Of a stretch of DNA of 64,000 nucleotides, positions 8,685 through 17,462 are shown one piece after another. The number at the start of each line of letters is the position of its first letter. The first letter of the stretch is position 1. The notes under the pieces were generated by a model that ran no database searches, was not told the DNA's origin, and saw only the letters and a list, made by a program, of their open reading frames with translations. A program made the position numbers and the translations under genes. The stretch comes from DATJMJ01 sp035503915 (GTDB lineage Bacteria; Actinomycetota; Acidimicrobiia; Acidimicrobiales; Palsa-688), in contig DATJSU010000010.1 of assembly GCA_035503915.1 (NCBI GenBank), positions 1 through 64,000 on the forward strand, read 5' to 3'.

Positions 8685-9551
8685 ATGGCCGGAGACGACA
8701 AAGCTGGTCCGCCCTCGCCCATGCGCCTTTACGGGCTGAGCCGCCGCAGCCTCAACGCAGTAACCATTGCCTGCGGCGTGTTTGCCGTTTTCACCCTCCT
8801 CCCCCTCTGGTGGGTCTTTGTCTCCGCGAGCAAAACGGTGCCCGATTTGAACTCAACCTTTGGGTTCTGGTTCGCCCGGCCCTTTGTCCTTTTCTCCAAT
8901 TTGGAGCACGTACTCACAGCGAACGGCGGTGTTTTCCTCGTCTGGCTGAGGAACACAGCCATTTACGCCGGCCTGGGCGCGCTCGGGGCGACGGGGCTTT
9001 CTGCGGCAGCGGGGTACGGCTTTGCCAGGTTCGATTTCCCCGGCAAGAGCGCCCTTTTTATCTTCGTCATGGCAGCCCTTCTCATACCCGTCACGGTCTT
9101 TGCGGTGCCGCTGTACCTGATCTACGCCAAGGTGCACATGGACAGCACGATGCCCGGGATATTTATGCCCTTCATGGCGAGCCCGTTCAGCGTGTACGTC
9201 ATGAAGGTCTACGTCGGCGGGTCCGTGCCCAAGGAGCTAATAGACGCCGCGAGGGTCGACGGCGCCAGCGAGGGGGTCATCTTCCTGCGGGTCGCCTGCC
9301 CGCTGATTGTCCCAGCGCTGGCAACCGTTTTTATGCTCAACCTCGCCATCGACTGGAACAATTACTTCCTGCCGTTCATCATCAACAACAACCCACATCT
9401 GAACACCCTCACACAGGGCCTGCCGATGCTGGGTTACGGCTCCCTCGAGGTGGTCGCCGGGCTCCTCACAATGGTGCCGCTGATGGTAGTGTTCGTGGCG
9501 CTCCAGCGCTATTGGCGTGGCGGGCTCCTGCTCTCGCTCCTTGACGCGTAG
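8685..9551 (+). CDS. Orphan MalG-type carbohydrate ABC permease
   Basis: A 288-residue binding-protein-dependent permease of the CUT1/MalG group, with six predicted transmembrane segments and the cytoplasmic EAA loop ELIDAARVDGASEGVIFLRV that docks on the ATPase. The start is uncertain: ATG 8685 or GTG 8676, neither with a good ribosome site. No MalF partner, binding protein or ATPase lies next to it. The complete CUT1 permease pair at 30714-32605 is not adjacent. It may be a leftover of a larger operon, or pair with components elsewhere. Reading frame and motif are intact. Confidence 0.8.
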   Translation: MAGDDKAGPPSPMRLYGLSRRSLNAVTIACGVFAVFTLLPLWWVFVSASKTVPDLNSTFGFWFARPFVLFSNLEHVLTANGGVFLVWLRNTAIYAGLGALGATGLSAAAGYGFARFDFPGKSALFIFVMAALLIPVTVFAVPLYLIYAKVHMDSTMPGIFMPFMASPFSVYVMKVYVGGSVPKELIDAARVDGASEGVIFLRVACPLIVPALATVFMLNLAIDWNNYFLPFIINNNPHLNTLTQGLPMLGYGSLEVVAGLLTMVPLMVVFVALQRYWRGGLLLSLLDA

Positions 9552-9607
9552 GCTGTCGCCACTTCCTTTCTCGGGACCGGCGAGGACCTTGTTGCAAGGC
9601 CACTTTG

Positions 9608-10447
9608 TCAACTAGAACGCGCCAAATAAAAATCTCGGAGCACCGGCGCGAGGACCTCTGGAGCGGCGCCGTGGTGCTGGCCTTCCAGGGTCACGTGCTG
9701 CGCGCCCGGGACAAGGCTGGCGACCCGACGAGCGGCAGCGCGCATCCAGTCTGGGCTCTTTCCGCCGTCGATGACGAGGGTCGGGACCCCCACCGCGACG
9801 ATTTCCTCGACGGGCACGTGGTTGCCAGGGCCACAGACAGCGAGGTCGTAGCTGAGAGTATGGGCCAGTGCCAAGAAGCCGGGCCACAACGGGCTCGCCT
9901 CGATGCCCGCCAGCACCTCGTCGGGGAACTGCATGGCCTCGGTGAGGTCCAGGCGCAGAGCTTCGGTCCTCCGGTCCTCGAGGACCAGCTGGCGGACGCG
10001 GTCTGCGAGGTCCGCGCGTGGGCGCTCACGGGCCCCCTCCAGGACGAACGGCGGCTCATAGGCCACGAGCCTGGTTATAGGCAGGCCGGCGGCTGCCGCT
10101 TTGAGCGCGAGGACCGCTCCTGAGGAATGGCCGAAGACGTGCGCCGAACCCCCCGCCGCGGCGATCAGCGCGGCGAGGTCCTCGATCTCGCGCTCGACCC
10201 TGTACCTCGAGGAGTCGCCGCTCGCACCCCGGCCTCGTCTGTCATAGGTGTAGACGGTGAAATCGGCGCTCAATCTCTCGCCCGGGCTGTTGATCCCCTT
10301 GCGGTCACACAAGGCACCGAAGACAAGTACCAGGGCCGGGCCCTCGCCGAACCGTTCGTAAGCGATCGTCGTGCCATCGGCCGACCCCGTGTACTGGACA
10401 GTTTCGTCGCGCTCTTGGGGTGCCAGGAGGTCCTCCTTTTGTGGCAC
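9608..10447 (-). CDS. Alpha/beta-fold hydrolase
   Basis: A 279-residue single-domain hydrolase. The nucleophile elbow is VFGHSSGAVLA, the acid is probably in TLVIDGGKSPDWM, and the histidine is in LEGQHHGAAPE. YDRRGRGASGDS is the usual oxyanion-side loop. Substrate not predictable. The GTG start at 10447 is uncertain because an AAAGGAGG lies just inside it, ahead of a possible CTG start seven codons later. It stands alone, convergent with the orphan permease gene. Confidence 0.85.
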   Translation of the reverse strand: MPQKEDLLAPQERDETVQYTGSADGTTIAYERFGEGPALVLVFGALCDRKGINSPGERLSADFTVYTYDRRGRGASGDSSRYRVEREIEDLAALIAAAGGSAHVFGHSSGAVLALKAAAAGLPITRLVAYEPPFVLEGARERPRADLADRVRQLVLEDRRTEALRLDLTEAMQFPDEVLAGIEASPLWPGFLALAHTLSYDLAVCGPGNHVPVEEIVAVGVPTLVIDGGKSPDWMRAAARRVASLVPGAQHVTLEGQHHGAAPEVLAPVLRDFYLARSS

Positions 10448-10652
10448 GCTACACGTTCGTACAAGGGCCTACATAGCCCACCAACCGCTGAGCTGCGTTG
10501 CAGTGTCGGCAGCGCAAGAGACTTCGTTCCGCTTTTCTGCGCCCGCACGGTACGAACACCGCCAGGACAGCCGGACAATGGGACTGGCACACACACACCG
10601 GGCCGATGTAGCCCAGCTAAGGCGATGTAACTCACGACAAAGGAGCGACCAA

Positions 10653-11009
10653 ATGACCGCCTCTCCCACCCAAGGGATCAAGACCGTGCTGCACCCCGTG
10701 TCCGACCTGGCCAAAGCCAAGGCGGTGTACGCCGCCCTGCTCGGCGTGGCACCCCAGGCCGACTCCTCCTACTATGTCGGCTTCGATGCCGCCGGCCAGC
10801 ACATCGGGCTGGTGCCGGGCGGCGGCCCCCAGGACATGACCTCACCGGTGGCCTACTGGCACGTGGCCGACATCGAGGCGAAGCTCGCCGAGGTGACCGC
10901 CGCGGGCGCCACCTTGAAGGAGCCGGCGCGCGACGTCGGTGGCGGCCGCCTGGTAGCCACCGTGACCGACCCTGACGGCAACGTTCTCGGCCTGCTCCAG
11001 GACCGGTGA
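10653..11009 (+). CDS. VOC-family (glyoxalase/bleomycin-resistance fold) protein
   Basis: A 118-residue protein with one vicinal-oxygen-chelate module pair: TVLHPVSDLAKAKAVYAALLG, HIGLVPGG and VATVTDPDGNVLGLLQ. Such proteins are dimeric, often metal-binding, and include glyoxalases, dioxygenases and drug-binding proteins; the reaction cannot be told from sequence. ATG 10653 follows AAAGGAG. The DUF1801 gene starts 21 bases downstream, and the two families often sit together. Confidence 0.85.
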   Translation: MTASPTQGIKTVLHPVSDLAKAKAVYAALLGVAPQADSSYYVGFDAAGQHIGLVPGGGPQDMTSPVAYWHVADIEAKLAEVTAAGATLKEPARDVGGGRLVATVTDPDGNVLGLLQDR

Positions 11010-11030
11010 TCGGCAATGGAGGGCCTCGCT

Positions 11031-11513
11031 ATGCCTGAGAGCAAACCTGGAAAGAGGAACACGCCGCCCTCCGCCAAGGCTCGGAAGGACCCCTCTGGCT
11101 TCACCGACGAAGAACGAGCCGCGATGCGCGAGCGCGCCCGAGAGGTAGCAGCCGCACGCAGCGGCTCGGGCGCCGGGCACAATTACGGGGGGGCCGAGGT
11201 GCTGGCGAAGATCGCCGAGATGACCGAACGCGACCGTGGCATGGCCGAGCGGCTTCATTCCCTGATCATGGCCACAGCGCCAGAGTTGTCGCCTCGGACC
11301 TGGTACGGGATGCCCGCTTACGCCAAGGACGGCAACGTCGTCTGCTTCTTCAAACCCGCGCAGAAGTTCAAGACCAGGTACGCGACGCTCGGCTTCAGCG
11401 ACAAAGCGCACCTTGACGACGGCAATGTCTGGCCGACCGAATATGCCCTGAAAGAGTTGACTGCGGCCGACGAGGCAAGGATCAGCGCCCTCGTGAAGAA
11501 GGCCGTGAGCTGA
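11031..11513 (+). CDS. DUF1801 (YdhG-like) protein
   Basis: A 160-residue protein. A charged N-terminus (SKPGKRNTPPSAKARKD) precedes the DUF1801 domain: MAERLHSLIMATAPELSPRTWYGMPAYAKDGNVVCFFKP, then a lysine-rich end. The fold is that of the frataxin-like/iron-chaperone YdhG group, but biochemical roles are poorly established. ATG 11031 is preferred over 11016 because GGAGGG precedes it at good spacing. Probably co-transcribed with the VOC gene. Confidence 0.8.
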   Translation: MPESKPGKRNTPPSAKARKDPSGFTDEERAAMRERAREVAAARSGSGAGHNYGGAEVLAKIAEMTERDRGMAERLHSLIMATAPELSPRTWYGMPAYAKDGNVVCFFKPAQKFKTRYATLGFSDKAHLDDGNVWPTEYALKELTAADEARISALVKKAVS

Positions 11514-11515
11514 GG

Positions 11516-12397
11516 ATGGGCGGCGGGGCGGTAGCGCTGCCGGGCTGGATGCTGCCAGGTTGTGGTGGTTGGGGCGATGATGGAGATATTGAACCGACGC
11601 CCCAGTTCCGGTCCGACCTCTATCAAGGCACGGCCCCCTACTACGACCGTTACCGGGTCCCCTATCCGGCCCTACTGGTCCACGACCTGGTCACCCGGGC
11701 CGCCTTGAGCGGCACCGGCCGGCTCCTGGACCTTGCGTGTGGGCCAGGCCGGGTGACCTTCGCGCTCTCTGGGTACTTCGCCGATGTCCTTGCAATCGAC
11801 CAAGAGGAGGAGTCGGTCAACTACGCCAAGACCGTCGCCGCCAAGCGAGGAGCCGCTCATGTCAATTGGCGTACGGGCCGAGCCGAAGACCTCGAGGTTG
11901 CAGGCGACTTCGAGCTGGTGACAGTTGGCGACGCCTTCCACCGCCTCGACCGCCGCCGCATCGCCGCCCTCGCGAACCAGTGGCTTCAGCCCAGCGGGCA
12001 CATCGCCCTGCTCTGGACATCGATGCCCTGGCAGGGGCCCGCCGCCTGGCAAAAGGCGGCCTTGGAGTTGGTGGTTCATTGGATGCAGGTCACGGGGTCC
12101 CTCGAGAACATCCCCTCGGACCTCGAGGGGGCCCTGACCAAGGAACCGAACCTTGCAGTGCTCGCCAACGCCGGGCTCACGGTGGTCGGCACCTTCGAGT
12201 TCACGGCGCCCCACGTCTGGGCGCTCGAGACCCTGGCCGGCTTCGCCCACTCCACCTCCATCCTCTCCCGGTCCGCCTTGGGCAACCACGTCGAAGCCTT
12301 CGAGCATGACCTTCGAGACCGCCTCCTTGCCATACAGCCCGACGGCAACTTCGAAGAACGAGTCAGCTTCACGTATGACCTTGCCGTCAAGCCGTAA
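11516..12397 (+). CDS. Class I SAM-dependent methyltransferase
   Basis: About 293 residues. Motif I is LLDLACGPGRVTFAL, with the acidic end of strand 2 in VLAIDQEEESV and a motif II-like FELVTVGDAFHRLD, which together indicate a Rossmann-fold methyltransferase of the small-molecule type. The N-terminal 25 residues are glycine-rich and poorly conserved-looking, so the true start may be inside; ATG 11516 begins two bases after the DUF1801 stop. Substrate unknown. Confidence 0.8.
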   Translation: MGGGAVALPGWMLPGCGGWGDDGDIEPTPQFRSDLYQGTAPYYDRYRVPYPALLVHDLVTRAALSGTGRLLDLACGPGRVTFALSGYFADVLAIDQEEESVNYAKTVAAKRGAAHVNWRTGRAEDLEVAGDFELVTVGDAFHRLDRRRIAALANQWLQPSGHIALLWTSMPWQGPAAWQKAALELVVHWMQVTGSLENIPSDLEGALTKEPNLAVLANAGLTVVGTFEFTAPHVWALETLAGFAHSTSILSRSALGNHVEAFEHDLRDRLLAIQPDGNFEERVSFTYDLAVKP

Positions 12398-12503
12398 CTG
12401 ACCCCTAGGTGCCAGCCTGTTTCGGTCACGCCTAAATGGGCGGTCTGGCGCTGCGTCGCGCGCATGATCGCCACCAGGGGTTTGCGGTACTGGTCGGGTA
12501 CCG

Positions 12504-13022
12504 TCACCAGGCCCGCGCCCGGCGAGGGTCGGCGGCGAAAGGCGTCCCTTCCCGCAACCCACGCAGATAAACGACGGCCCCTTGCACCGCCAGGCTGACC
12601 CCGAAGGAGAGGGCGAGGGCGCTACTGGCCACTGCTTTCGCGCCGTGGTCGGATGCCAGCACCCCGATCCCGCCACGCACCGCGAACGACAACACCCAGC
12701 CAGCGAGGGTGACCAAGGTGCCCTTCCGCCACAGCACCCCACCCTCGGGGTAGAGGCGGATCGAGGTACCCCGGATGACGCCGAAGACGATAGTGGCGGC
12801 GAGGTCGATGGCGAGCCAGGTGGCGTCGCTAGTACTGAAATGAGCGCCGCTCTTGGAGACAGCGCTGTTCAGGCTTCCTATACCCAAGACGACCAGGATG
12901 ACGGGCAGCACGAACAACTGACGGGCAACGACCGGCCGTGCCCGCAGCTGCCTTGTCACCACCCACACGGCGAGTGCTGCGATAACGAGGTAGTTGAGCG
13001 CGTTGGTGGTCCCCAGGTTCAT
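12504..13022 (-). CDS. CcdC/DUF1453-like membrane protein
   Basis: A 172-residue hydrophobic protein with four to five predicted transmembrane segments. It resembles the CcdC/DUF1453 group: LNYLVIAALAVWVVTRQLRARP at the start, then RLYPEGGVLWRKGTLVTLAGWVLSF. Its role is unknown. CcdC lies near cytochrome-c biogenesis genes in Bacillus, but no such genes are nearby here. It is transcribed alone on the minus strand; a perfect inverted repeat at 13101-13118 lies upstream. Confidence 0.6.
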   Translation of the reverse strand: MNLGTTNALNYLVIAALAVWVVTRQLRARPVVARQLFVLPVILVVLGIGSLNSAVSKSGAHFSTSDATWLAIDLAATIVFGVIRGTSIRLYPEGGVLWRKGTLVTLAGWVLSFAVRGGIGVLASDHGAKAVASSALALSFGVSLAVQGAVVYLRGLREGTPFAADPRRARAW

Positions 13023-13457
13023 TGTTCCAATCCTCCGTCCAGCCCTGCCGGCTCCGGCCGGGCACTCAAGTCGACGCTACAAAGCCAGGTCCTATTTGGC
13101 ATCAACCCGAGGGTTGATCCTCGGGAGGACTTCGTCGTAGGCGCAGCCACGAGCCGAACTGGCCAGCCAGGGACCTCGGCGATGAAAGCACATGAACGTT
13201 ATGTACCAGGCATGCGGTGGAGGCCCGTCCACCCGGCGTTGTACGGCCGGTCCACCCGCTGTTCCACTCGCAGCCCGACGGCTGCCGGGGAAAAAAGGGG
13301 GACACTTAACTCTGCCGGCACCGATGCTGGCTGCGAAGGGACCAAACATGTACCGAGGAGCTGAGCTGTGGTGTTGATCTCGTTCATAATCCGCTGGGTG
13401 GTAAGGAAACTGAAGGGTCGCAACCAGAGCCCGTCGTCATGAACGACCAGGGGGTAG
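13023..13457. other. Intergenic stretch at the edge of a decay zone
   Basis: About 435 bases without a recognisable gene. It contains a perfect inverted repeat (13101-13118). Its right part leads into the remnant of an ABC-2 permease and probably contains degraded upstream portions of that gene, but no frame shows recognisable permease sequence. Confidence 0.45.
13101..13118. repeat. Perfect 8-bp-arm inverted repeat
   Basis: ATCAACCC-GA-GGGTTGAT, a perfect palindrome with a two-base centre, about 80 bases upstream of the CcdC-like gene start (minus strand). Symmetry and length suit an operator for a dimeric regulator, but no candidate regulator is adjacent. Confidence 0.5.
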
Positions 13458-13937
13458 GTGCGCCCGGGCCCTCCCGGCTCCTGGGCCTCGAGCAGGCTGG
13501 TGGTCCAGGTTGTCGCCAATTTCATCATCTCGATCGTGGTGCTGGTGGTCGGGAGCCGCATGCACAACCTCTCCGTATCGCCCGCGGGTTACGCGCTTGT
13601 GCTCGCGGTCTCGCTTTTTGCCAGCGCCATCTTCCTCGCTATCGGCCAGGCTCTCGTTGGGCTGACGAAGTCGGCCGATACGGTCAATGCCGGAGGGAGG
13701 ATCCTTTTCGGCGTTCTAATGTTCCTCGGCCTGTTCGGCGCCAGCGGGGCGTTGGGTGGGGTGTGGGAATCGATCTCGCGCTGGTCCCCCGTAGGCATCG
13801 TGATGAGGCTCTTCGCGGCCGTTCTGCACTTATCGTCCTGGAGCGGCACTGACACCCTCTCACTGCTCGCCGGCTGCGGCTACGTGCTCGTGTGCACGCT
13901 GGCCGGGACCCGGTGGTTCCAGTGGGAAGCGAAGTGA
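13458..13937 (+). pseudogene. C-terminal fragment of an ABC-2 type exporter permease
   Basis: Roughly 150 residues that match only the second half of an ABC-2 permease: RLVVQVVANFIISIVVLVVGSR onward, a LFGVLMFLGLFGASGALGGV helix and the C-terminal RWSPVGIVMRLF segment common in DrrB-like permeases. The first half and the ATPase partner are missing, and a TAG stop lies directly upstream of the frame. The first ~10 residues look non-native. The KdpD remnant starts overlapping its stop codon. A degraded transporter gene is the simplest reading. Confidence 0.6.
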
Positions 13938-14544
13938 TGTCTTCGCCATCTGGGCCGCTCACTACCTACCTCGGGACGGCACCCGGGGTTGGCAAGACCT
14001 ACACGATGCTGGCCGAAGCCCGGCGCCGCGCCACGGCCGGCGAGCGCGTCGTAGTCGGCTGGGTCGACCACCACGACAGGCCTGGCACAGTCGCACAGCT
14101 CGGGGATCTGGACGTGGTCCCGCCGCTGTCTTCACTGCCCTCAACGTTGCCAATCTCGTCTCTGCTCGGGACTACGCGGCACGTATCGCTGGCGCCGGTC
14201 CCGTCGAGTCTGTCCCTGATGAGTTTGTCCGGTCTGGCCATGTGGTCCTCGTCGACGTCCCAGCCGACGTAATAAGACGGAGGATCGCCAGTGGCCGGGT
14301 CTACTCCGCCGTCAGCGTAGGAGGAGCGCTGGTGGACTATTTTCGTGCGCCCAACCTCGAGGCCCTCAGTGAGCTCGCCAAAGCCTGGGTCGACGGCACC
14401 CTTGATGAGGTGGGCCCCGAGCTCCTGGCTCGCCGCGGCTTCGTCAGTGAGCCGCCACGCCGCGTTGTGGTGGCGGGAATTTCGGGGCCGCCCCAGAGCG
14501 AAGAGGTTTTCGTGCCAGATGAGGGTTGTTGTGGCCGAGCCTGA
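13937..14544 (+). pseudogene. kdpD N-terminal remnant, internally deleted and frameshifted
   Basis: From ATG 13937 the frame reads TTYLGTAPGVGKTYTMLAEA, the Walker A region of the KdpD osmosensitive-kinase N-domain, to about VVGWVDHHDRP...DLDVVPP (near 14120). The sequence then continues in another frame: ALNVANLVSARDYAARIAG..., SVPDEFVRSGHVVLVDVP, RRRIASGRVYSA, VDYFRAPNLEALSELA, finishing with the beginning of a USP-like strand (RRVVVAGISGPPQSEEVF) and a stop at 14544. The part with Walker B (VDELAHTN in KdpD) and all of the kinase are gone. No kdpFABC or kdpE is near. Clearly a broken gene. Confidence 0.75.
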
Positions 14545-14554
14545 GCCGTCGCTG

Positions 14555-15304
14555 TCACGCTTGAACTTCGGGTGCCGGCTCGACGTTGGCTTCCTCCTCG
14601 CCCTTGGGGTAGAGCGCAAGGTAGGCGAGGGCGGCGAGGGACCCGCCCACCAGCGGAGCCAGGATGAACACCCACAACTGGCTCAACGCGTCGCCACCGA
14701 CGAACAAGGCGGGACCGAGGCTCCGGGCTGGGTTAACAGATGTGCCGTCGAGCGGGATGCCGATTATGTGCACCAAAGAGAGGCAGAGACCGATGACGAG
14801 ACCTGCCACCGTGGCGTTCGCGGGGCGCCGGGTCACAGACAATATGACGAGGACGAACACGAACGTAAGCACGATCTCCACAACGAAGGCACCGCTTGCC
14901 TCTAAGCCGACGAGAGAATGCTTGCCGTACCCGTCTGTGCCGAGGCCCACCGTGGAAGTCGAGTAGCCCGGTGTGGCTTGGAACACGCCCCAAAGGGCAG
15001 CCGCGCCAGCGATGCCGCCCACAAACTGGGCCACCCAGTAGCCGACCGCGTCAGAAAGCGTCATGCGCCTCGCCACGAGGAACCCGATGGTGACTGCGGG
15101 GTTTATGTGGCAGCCCGAGATCGGGCCGATGGCGTACACGAGGACGAGCAGCGTGAGCCCGAACGCAAGCGCGGTGGCGACAACGCCCGCCGATGTACTG
15201 GTCCCTGCCACCTTGAAGCCGAAGCTAAGTGTGGCGGTCCCAACGCCCAGGAACACAAGAAGCGCCGTGCCCAGGAACTCAGCAAATAGCGACCTCGGGT
15301 TCAA
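14555..15304 (-). CDS. aqpZ: AqpZ-like aquaporin
   Basis: A 249-residue MIP-family channel with six transmembrane segments and both pore motifs: GCHINPAVTIG in the first half and TSVNPARSLGPA in the second. The helix before the second NPA carries histidine (LVHIIGIPL), as in water-selective AqpZ rather than glycerol channels. The start is a TTG at 15304 behind GGGGGGAG. The C-terminus is acidic (GEEEANVEPAPE). No glycerol-kinase gene is nearby, also favouring a water channel. Confidence 0.85.
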   Translation of the reverse strand: MNPRSLFAEFLGTALLVFLGVGTATLSFGFKVAGTSTSAGVVATALAFGLTLLVLVYAIGPISGCHINPAVTIGFLVARRMTLSDAVGYWVAQFVGGIAGAAALWGVFQATPGYSTSTVGLGTDGYGKHSLVGLEASGAFVVEIVLTFVFVLVILSVTRRPANATVAGLVIGLCLSLVHIIGIPLDGTSVNPARSLGPALFVGGDALSQLWVFILAPLVGGSLAALAYLALYPKGEEEANVEPAPEVQA

Positions 15305-15388
15305 GCTCCCCCCAATCGTTGACGGTACCGACAGCGTAGCCGGGGGTCGGTGCCCTAAGCCCCATCAGCCGGGGCGCGATGATGGCCT

Positions 15389-16363
15389 GTGCGGCGAGAA
15401 ATGGGCAGGGCTTTTTCTGACGGCCCCCTTGCGCCCGCGGGTGTGCCGAAGGACGTGGTCGCTCTTAGTTGCGAGGAGGTGGAGCACGTCTTCAAAGCTC
15501 GCCGCACTATCAACAAAGCGCTCGCAGGCGTGAGCTTCACGGTGGGAGCAGGGGAGGTCATGGGCCTGCTCGGCCCCAACGGCGCCGGTAAGACAACCCT
15601 CCTAGAGCTGGTTTCTGGGCTGCGTAGCCTCCAGAGGGGGTCCATAACTCTGTTCAGCGAAAACGTCCCCGCCGGGGACCCGAGAGCTCGGCACCGGCTC
15701 GGGTTCCTGCCGCAACGTTCGGTCCTGTACGAAGACGTTTCTATCGACGATAACTTGCAATTTGCCGCCGCCATCCATCGTTGCCCGACGAAACGGGTTG
15801 ACGAGGTGCTGGAGCTCATCGGCCTCGCGGGGCGGCGCCGTTGGCTCGTCGGTGCGCTCTCGGCAGGCATGCGACGCCGCGTCGCCATTGCGCGCGCTCT
15901 CATCCATGAACCTGAGTTGCTGGTACTGGACGAGCCGACCTTGGGAGTGGACAGCGACAACCGTCACCGCATCTGGCAGCATATCCGGACAGTCAGACGC
16001 TCCGGTGTCGCCGTCCTTCTTTCGTCCAACTACCTTGACGAAGTGGAGGCCCTTTGTGACCGGGTTGTCGTGCTCGACTCTGGTCATGTCTCGGCCGTGG
16101 CTCCTCCCGGGGACCTCTTCCGTCGAGCCGGTTGGTGGCTGGAAGCCGAGCCGGTCGAGCACGGTTTCGGGCAACTCGTGCTCCTGTGCCGCGAACAGCG
16201 GGCGCTGGAGGTCGTCTCGGAGGAACCGACTGTCCGGATGCGCTTCGCCGACGAGGCGACAGCGCGCCTGTCCATGAGCCAACTGGCGGGAAGCCCCATC
16301 GTGTCGGGTATCCGCGCACGCCGCCCGGATCTCGTAGAAATGTTCGCCGCGATCCGTGCTTAG
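15389..16363 (+). CDS. ABC exporter ATP-binding subunit
   Basis: About 320 residues with Walker A GPNGAGKTT, signature LSAGMRRRV, Walker B LLVLDEPTLGVD, and an asparagine replacing the usual switch histidine (SSNYLDE). The C-terminal ~90 residues are a variable extension as in NatA/DrrA-type exporters. Start GTG 15389 or ATG 15401. It is first of five closely packed genes; the first permease gene overlaps its end by eight bases. The H-loop substitution is notable because the His normally assists hydrolysis; some ABC-2 exporters tolerate changes here. Confidence 0.85.
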   Translation: MRREMGRAFSDGPLAPAGVPKDVVALSCEEVEHVFKARRTINKALAGVSFTVGAGEVMGLLGPNGAGKTTLLELVSGLRSLQRGSITLFSENVPAGDPRARHRLGFLPQRSVLYEDVSIDDNLQFAAAIHRCPTKRVDEVLELIGLAGRRRWLVGALSAGMRRRVAIARALIHEPELLVLDEPTLGVDSDNRHRIWQHIRTVRRSGVAVLLSSNYLDEVEALCDRVVVLDSGHVSAVAPPGDLFRRAGWWLEAEPVEHGFGQLVLLCREQRALEVVSEEPTVRMRFADEATARLSMSQLAGSPIVSGIRARRPDLVEMFAAIRA

Positions 16364-17462
16364 GCGCGACTTCAGTGCCAGCTGCCGAGCGAGCTGGCGG
16401 ATCGAAATTGCCCACCTTCGCCGGAGTTGGTTGTTCCTTGTGTTGGTGGTGCTCCAGGGGACGACTTTCCTTGTCCTAGTCTCGCTTTTTGCTCTGACAG
16501 GGAGCCGGGCGCCGACGGCGGTTATCAACTCGGACGGGTCTGTCCTCTCACGAGCGTTCATCGGCGACCTCGAGGCTGCCCACGATTCCTTTTCGATCAG
16601 GTCCATGACCCCGCAAGAGGCCCGTTCGGAGCTCGACATGGGCCGCATCGTTGCCATCATCAGCATCCCGAAGGGGTTCGGGGAGTCCATATCCCATGGG
16701 CGCACGGCGTTGGTGACAGTGCAAGTGGACAATGTCGACGCCGATATGACCGACGACATCGAACGGGCCGTTCCTTCGGCCATCGTCCTGTTCGGAGACC
16801 ATCTGCATTTCAATGGCATCCGGGCCCGCAGCGTCGAGCACGATGAAATCCCGCACGACACGGGTTATGTCCAGTACCTCGTAGTAAGCGCGCTAGCTCT
16901 TGACATCCTCGTAATAGCAGGCGTAGTGGCCGGGTCGGCGGTCGCGCGGGAGTGGGAGACTGGCGCGGCCGCCATCTGGCAGACCGCCGGCTCCGCCTCG
17001 GGGTTCATCCTGGGCAAGGTCGCAGCAGCATCGGCCGTCGGGGCCCTTGGCACAGTCCCCCCAATGTTACTTGTGGTCTTCGCGTACGGAGTCGTACCAG
17101 TCCACTGGGCTACCACTGTTATGGCCCTTGCAGGCTGCTGCGTGCTGTGCGCGTGCGCCGGTGCCGCTCTGGGTGCGTCCATCAAGCGAGTCGTACCCGC
17201 GTCTGCTCTCTTATTTGGGCTCGCAATCCCGCTGTACATGGACAGCGGCGCCCTCGAGCCCGAACGCTTCGACGGCAACAAGATCTGGGCCCTTGCTCAT
17301 TTGTCTCCCCTCTACTCGGTGGTCGGGGTAATGGAGGACGCGTTCCACGGGTTACACGTGACGCCGGAGCCCGTTGGCATCGACGCCTTGATCATGATCG
17401 CTTGGGCCGTCGCAGCCTTCATTGCCGCCTGCCTGCTAGCTAGCCGGAGGTTGGGTAGGTGA
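16356..17462 (+). CDS. ABC-2 type exporter permease, first of two
   Basis: A 368-residue permease of the YhgE/NatB-like layout: one N-terminal transmembrane helix (WLFLVLVVLQGTTFLVLVSLF), a large extracytoplasmic domain of about 120 residues (DGSVLSRAFIGDLE...GRIVAIISIPKGF), then five more helices. The segment RIVAIISIPKGFGESISHG is typical of the extracellular domain of ABC-2 permeases. It pairs with the next gene, which shares the architecture, suggesting a heterodimer. GTG start overlaps the ATPase stop. Confidence 0.82.
   Translation: MLRRDFSASCRASWRIEIAHLRRSWLFLVLVVLQGTTFLVLVSLFALTGSRAPTAVINSDGSVLSRAFIGDLEAAHDSFSIRSMTPQEARSELDMGRIVAIISIPKGFGESISHGRTALVTVQVDNVDADMTDDIERAVPSAIVLFGDHLHFNGIRARSVEHDEIPHDTGYVQYLVVSALALDILVIAGVVAGSAVAREWETGAAAIWQTAGSASGFILGKVAAASAVGALGTVPPMLLVVFAYGVVPVHWATTVMALAGCCVLCACAGAALGASIKRVVPASALLFGLAIPLYMDSGALEPERFDGNKIWALAHLSPLYSVVGVMEDAFHGLHVTPEPVGIDALIMIAWAVAAFIAACLLASRRLGR

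Noticed and set aside
9587..9599. CCTTG-TTG-CAAGG hairpin considered as a terminator between convergent genes
   Set aside because: A five-base-pair stem with a three-base loop and no T-run is too weak to call.
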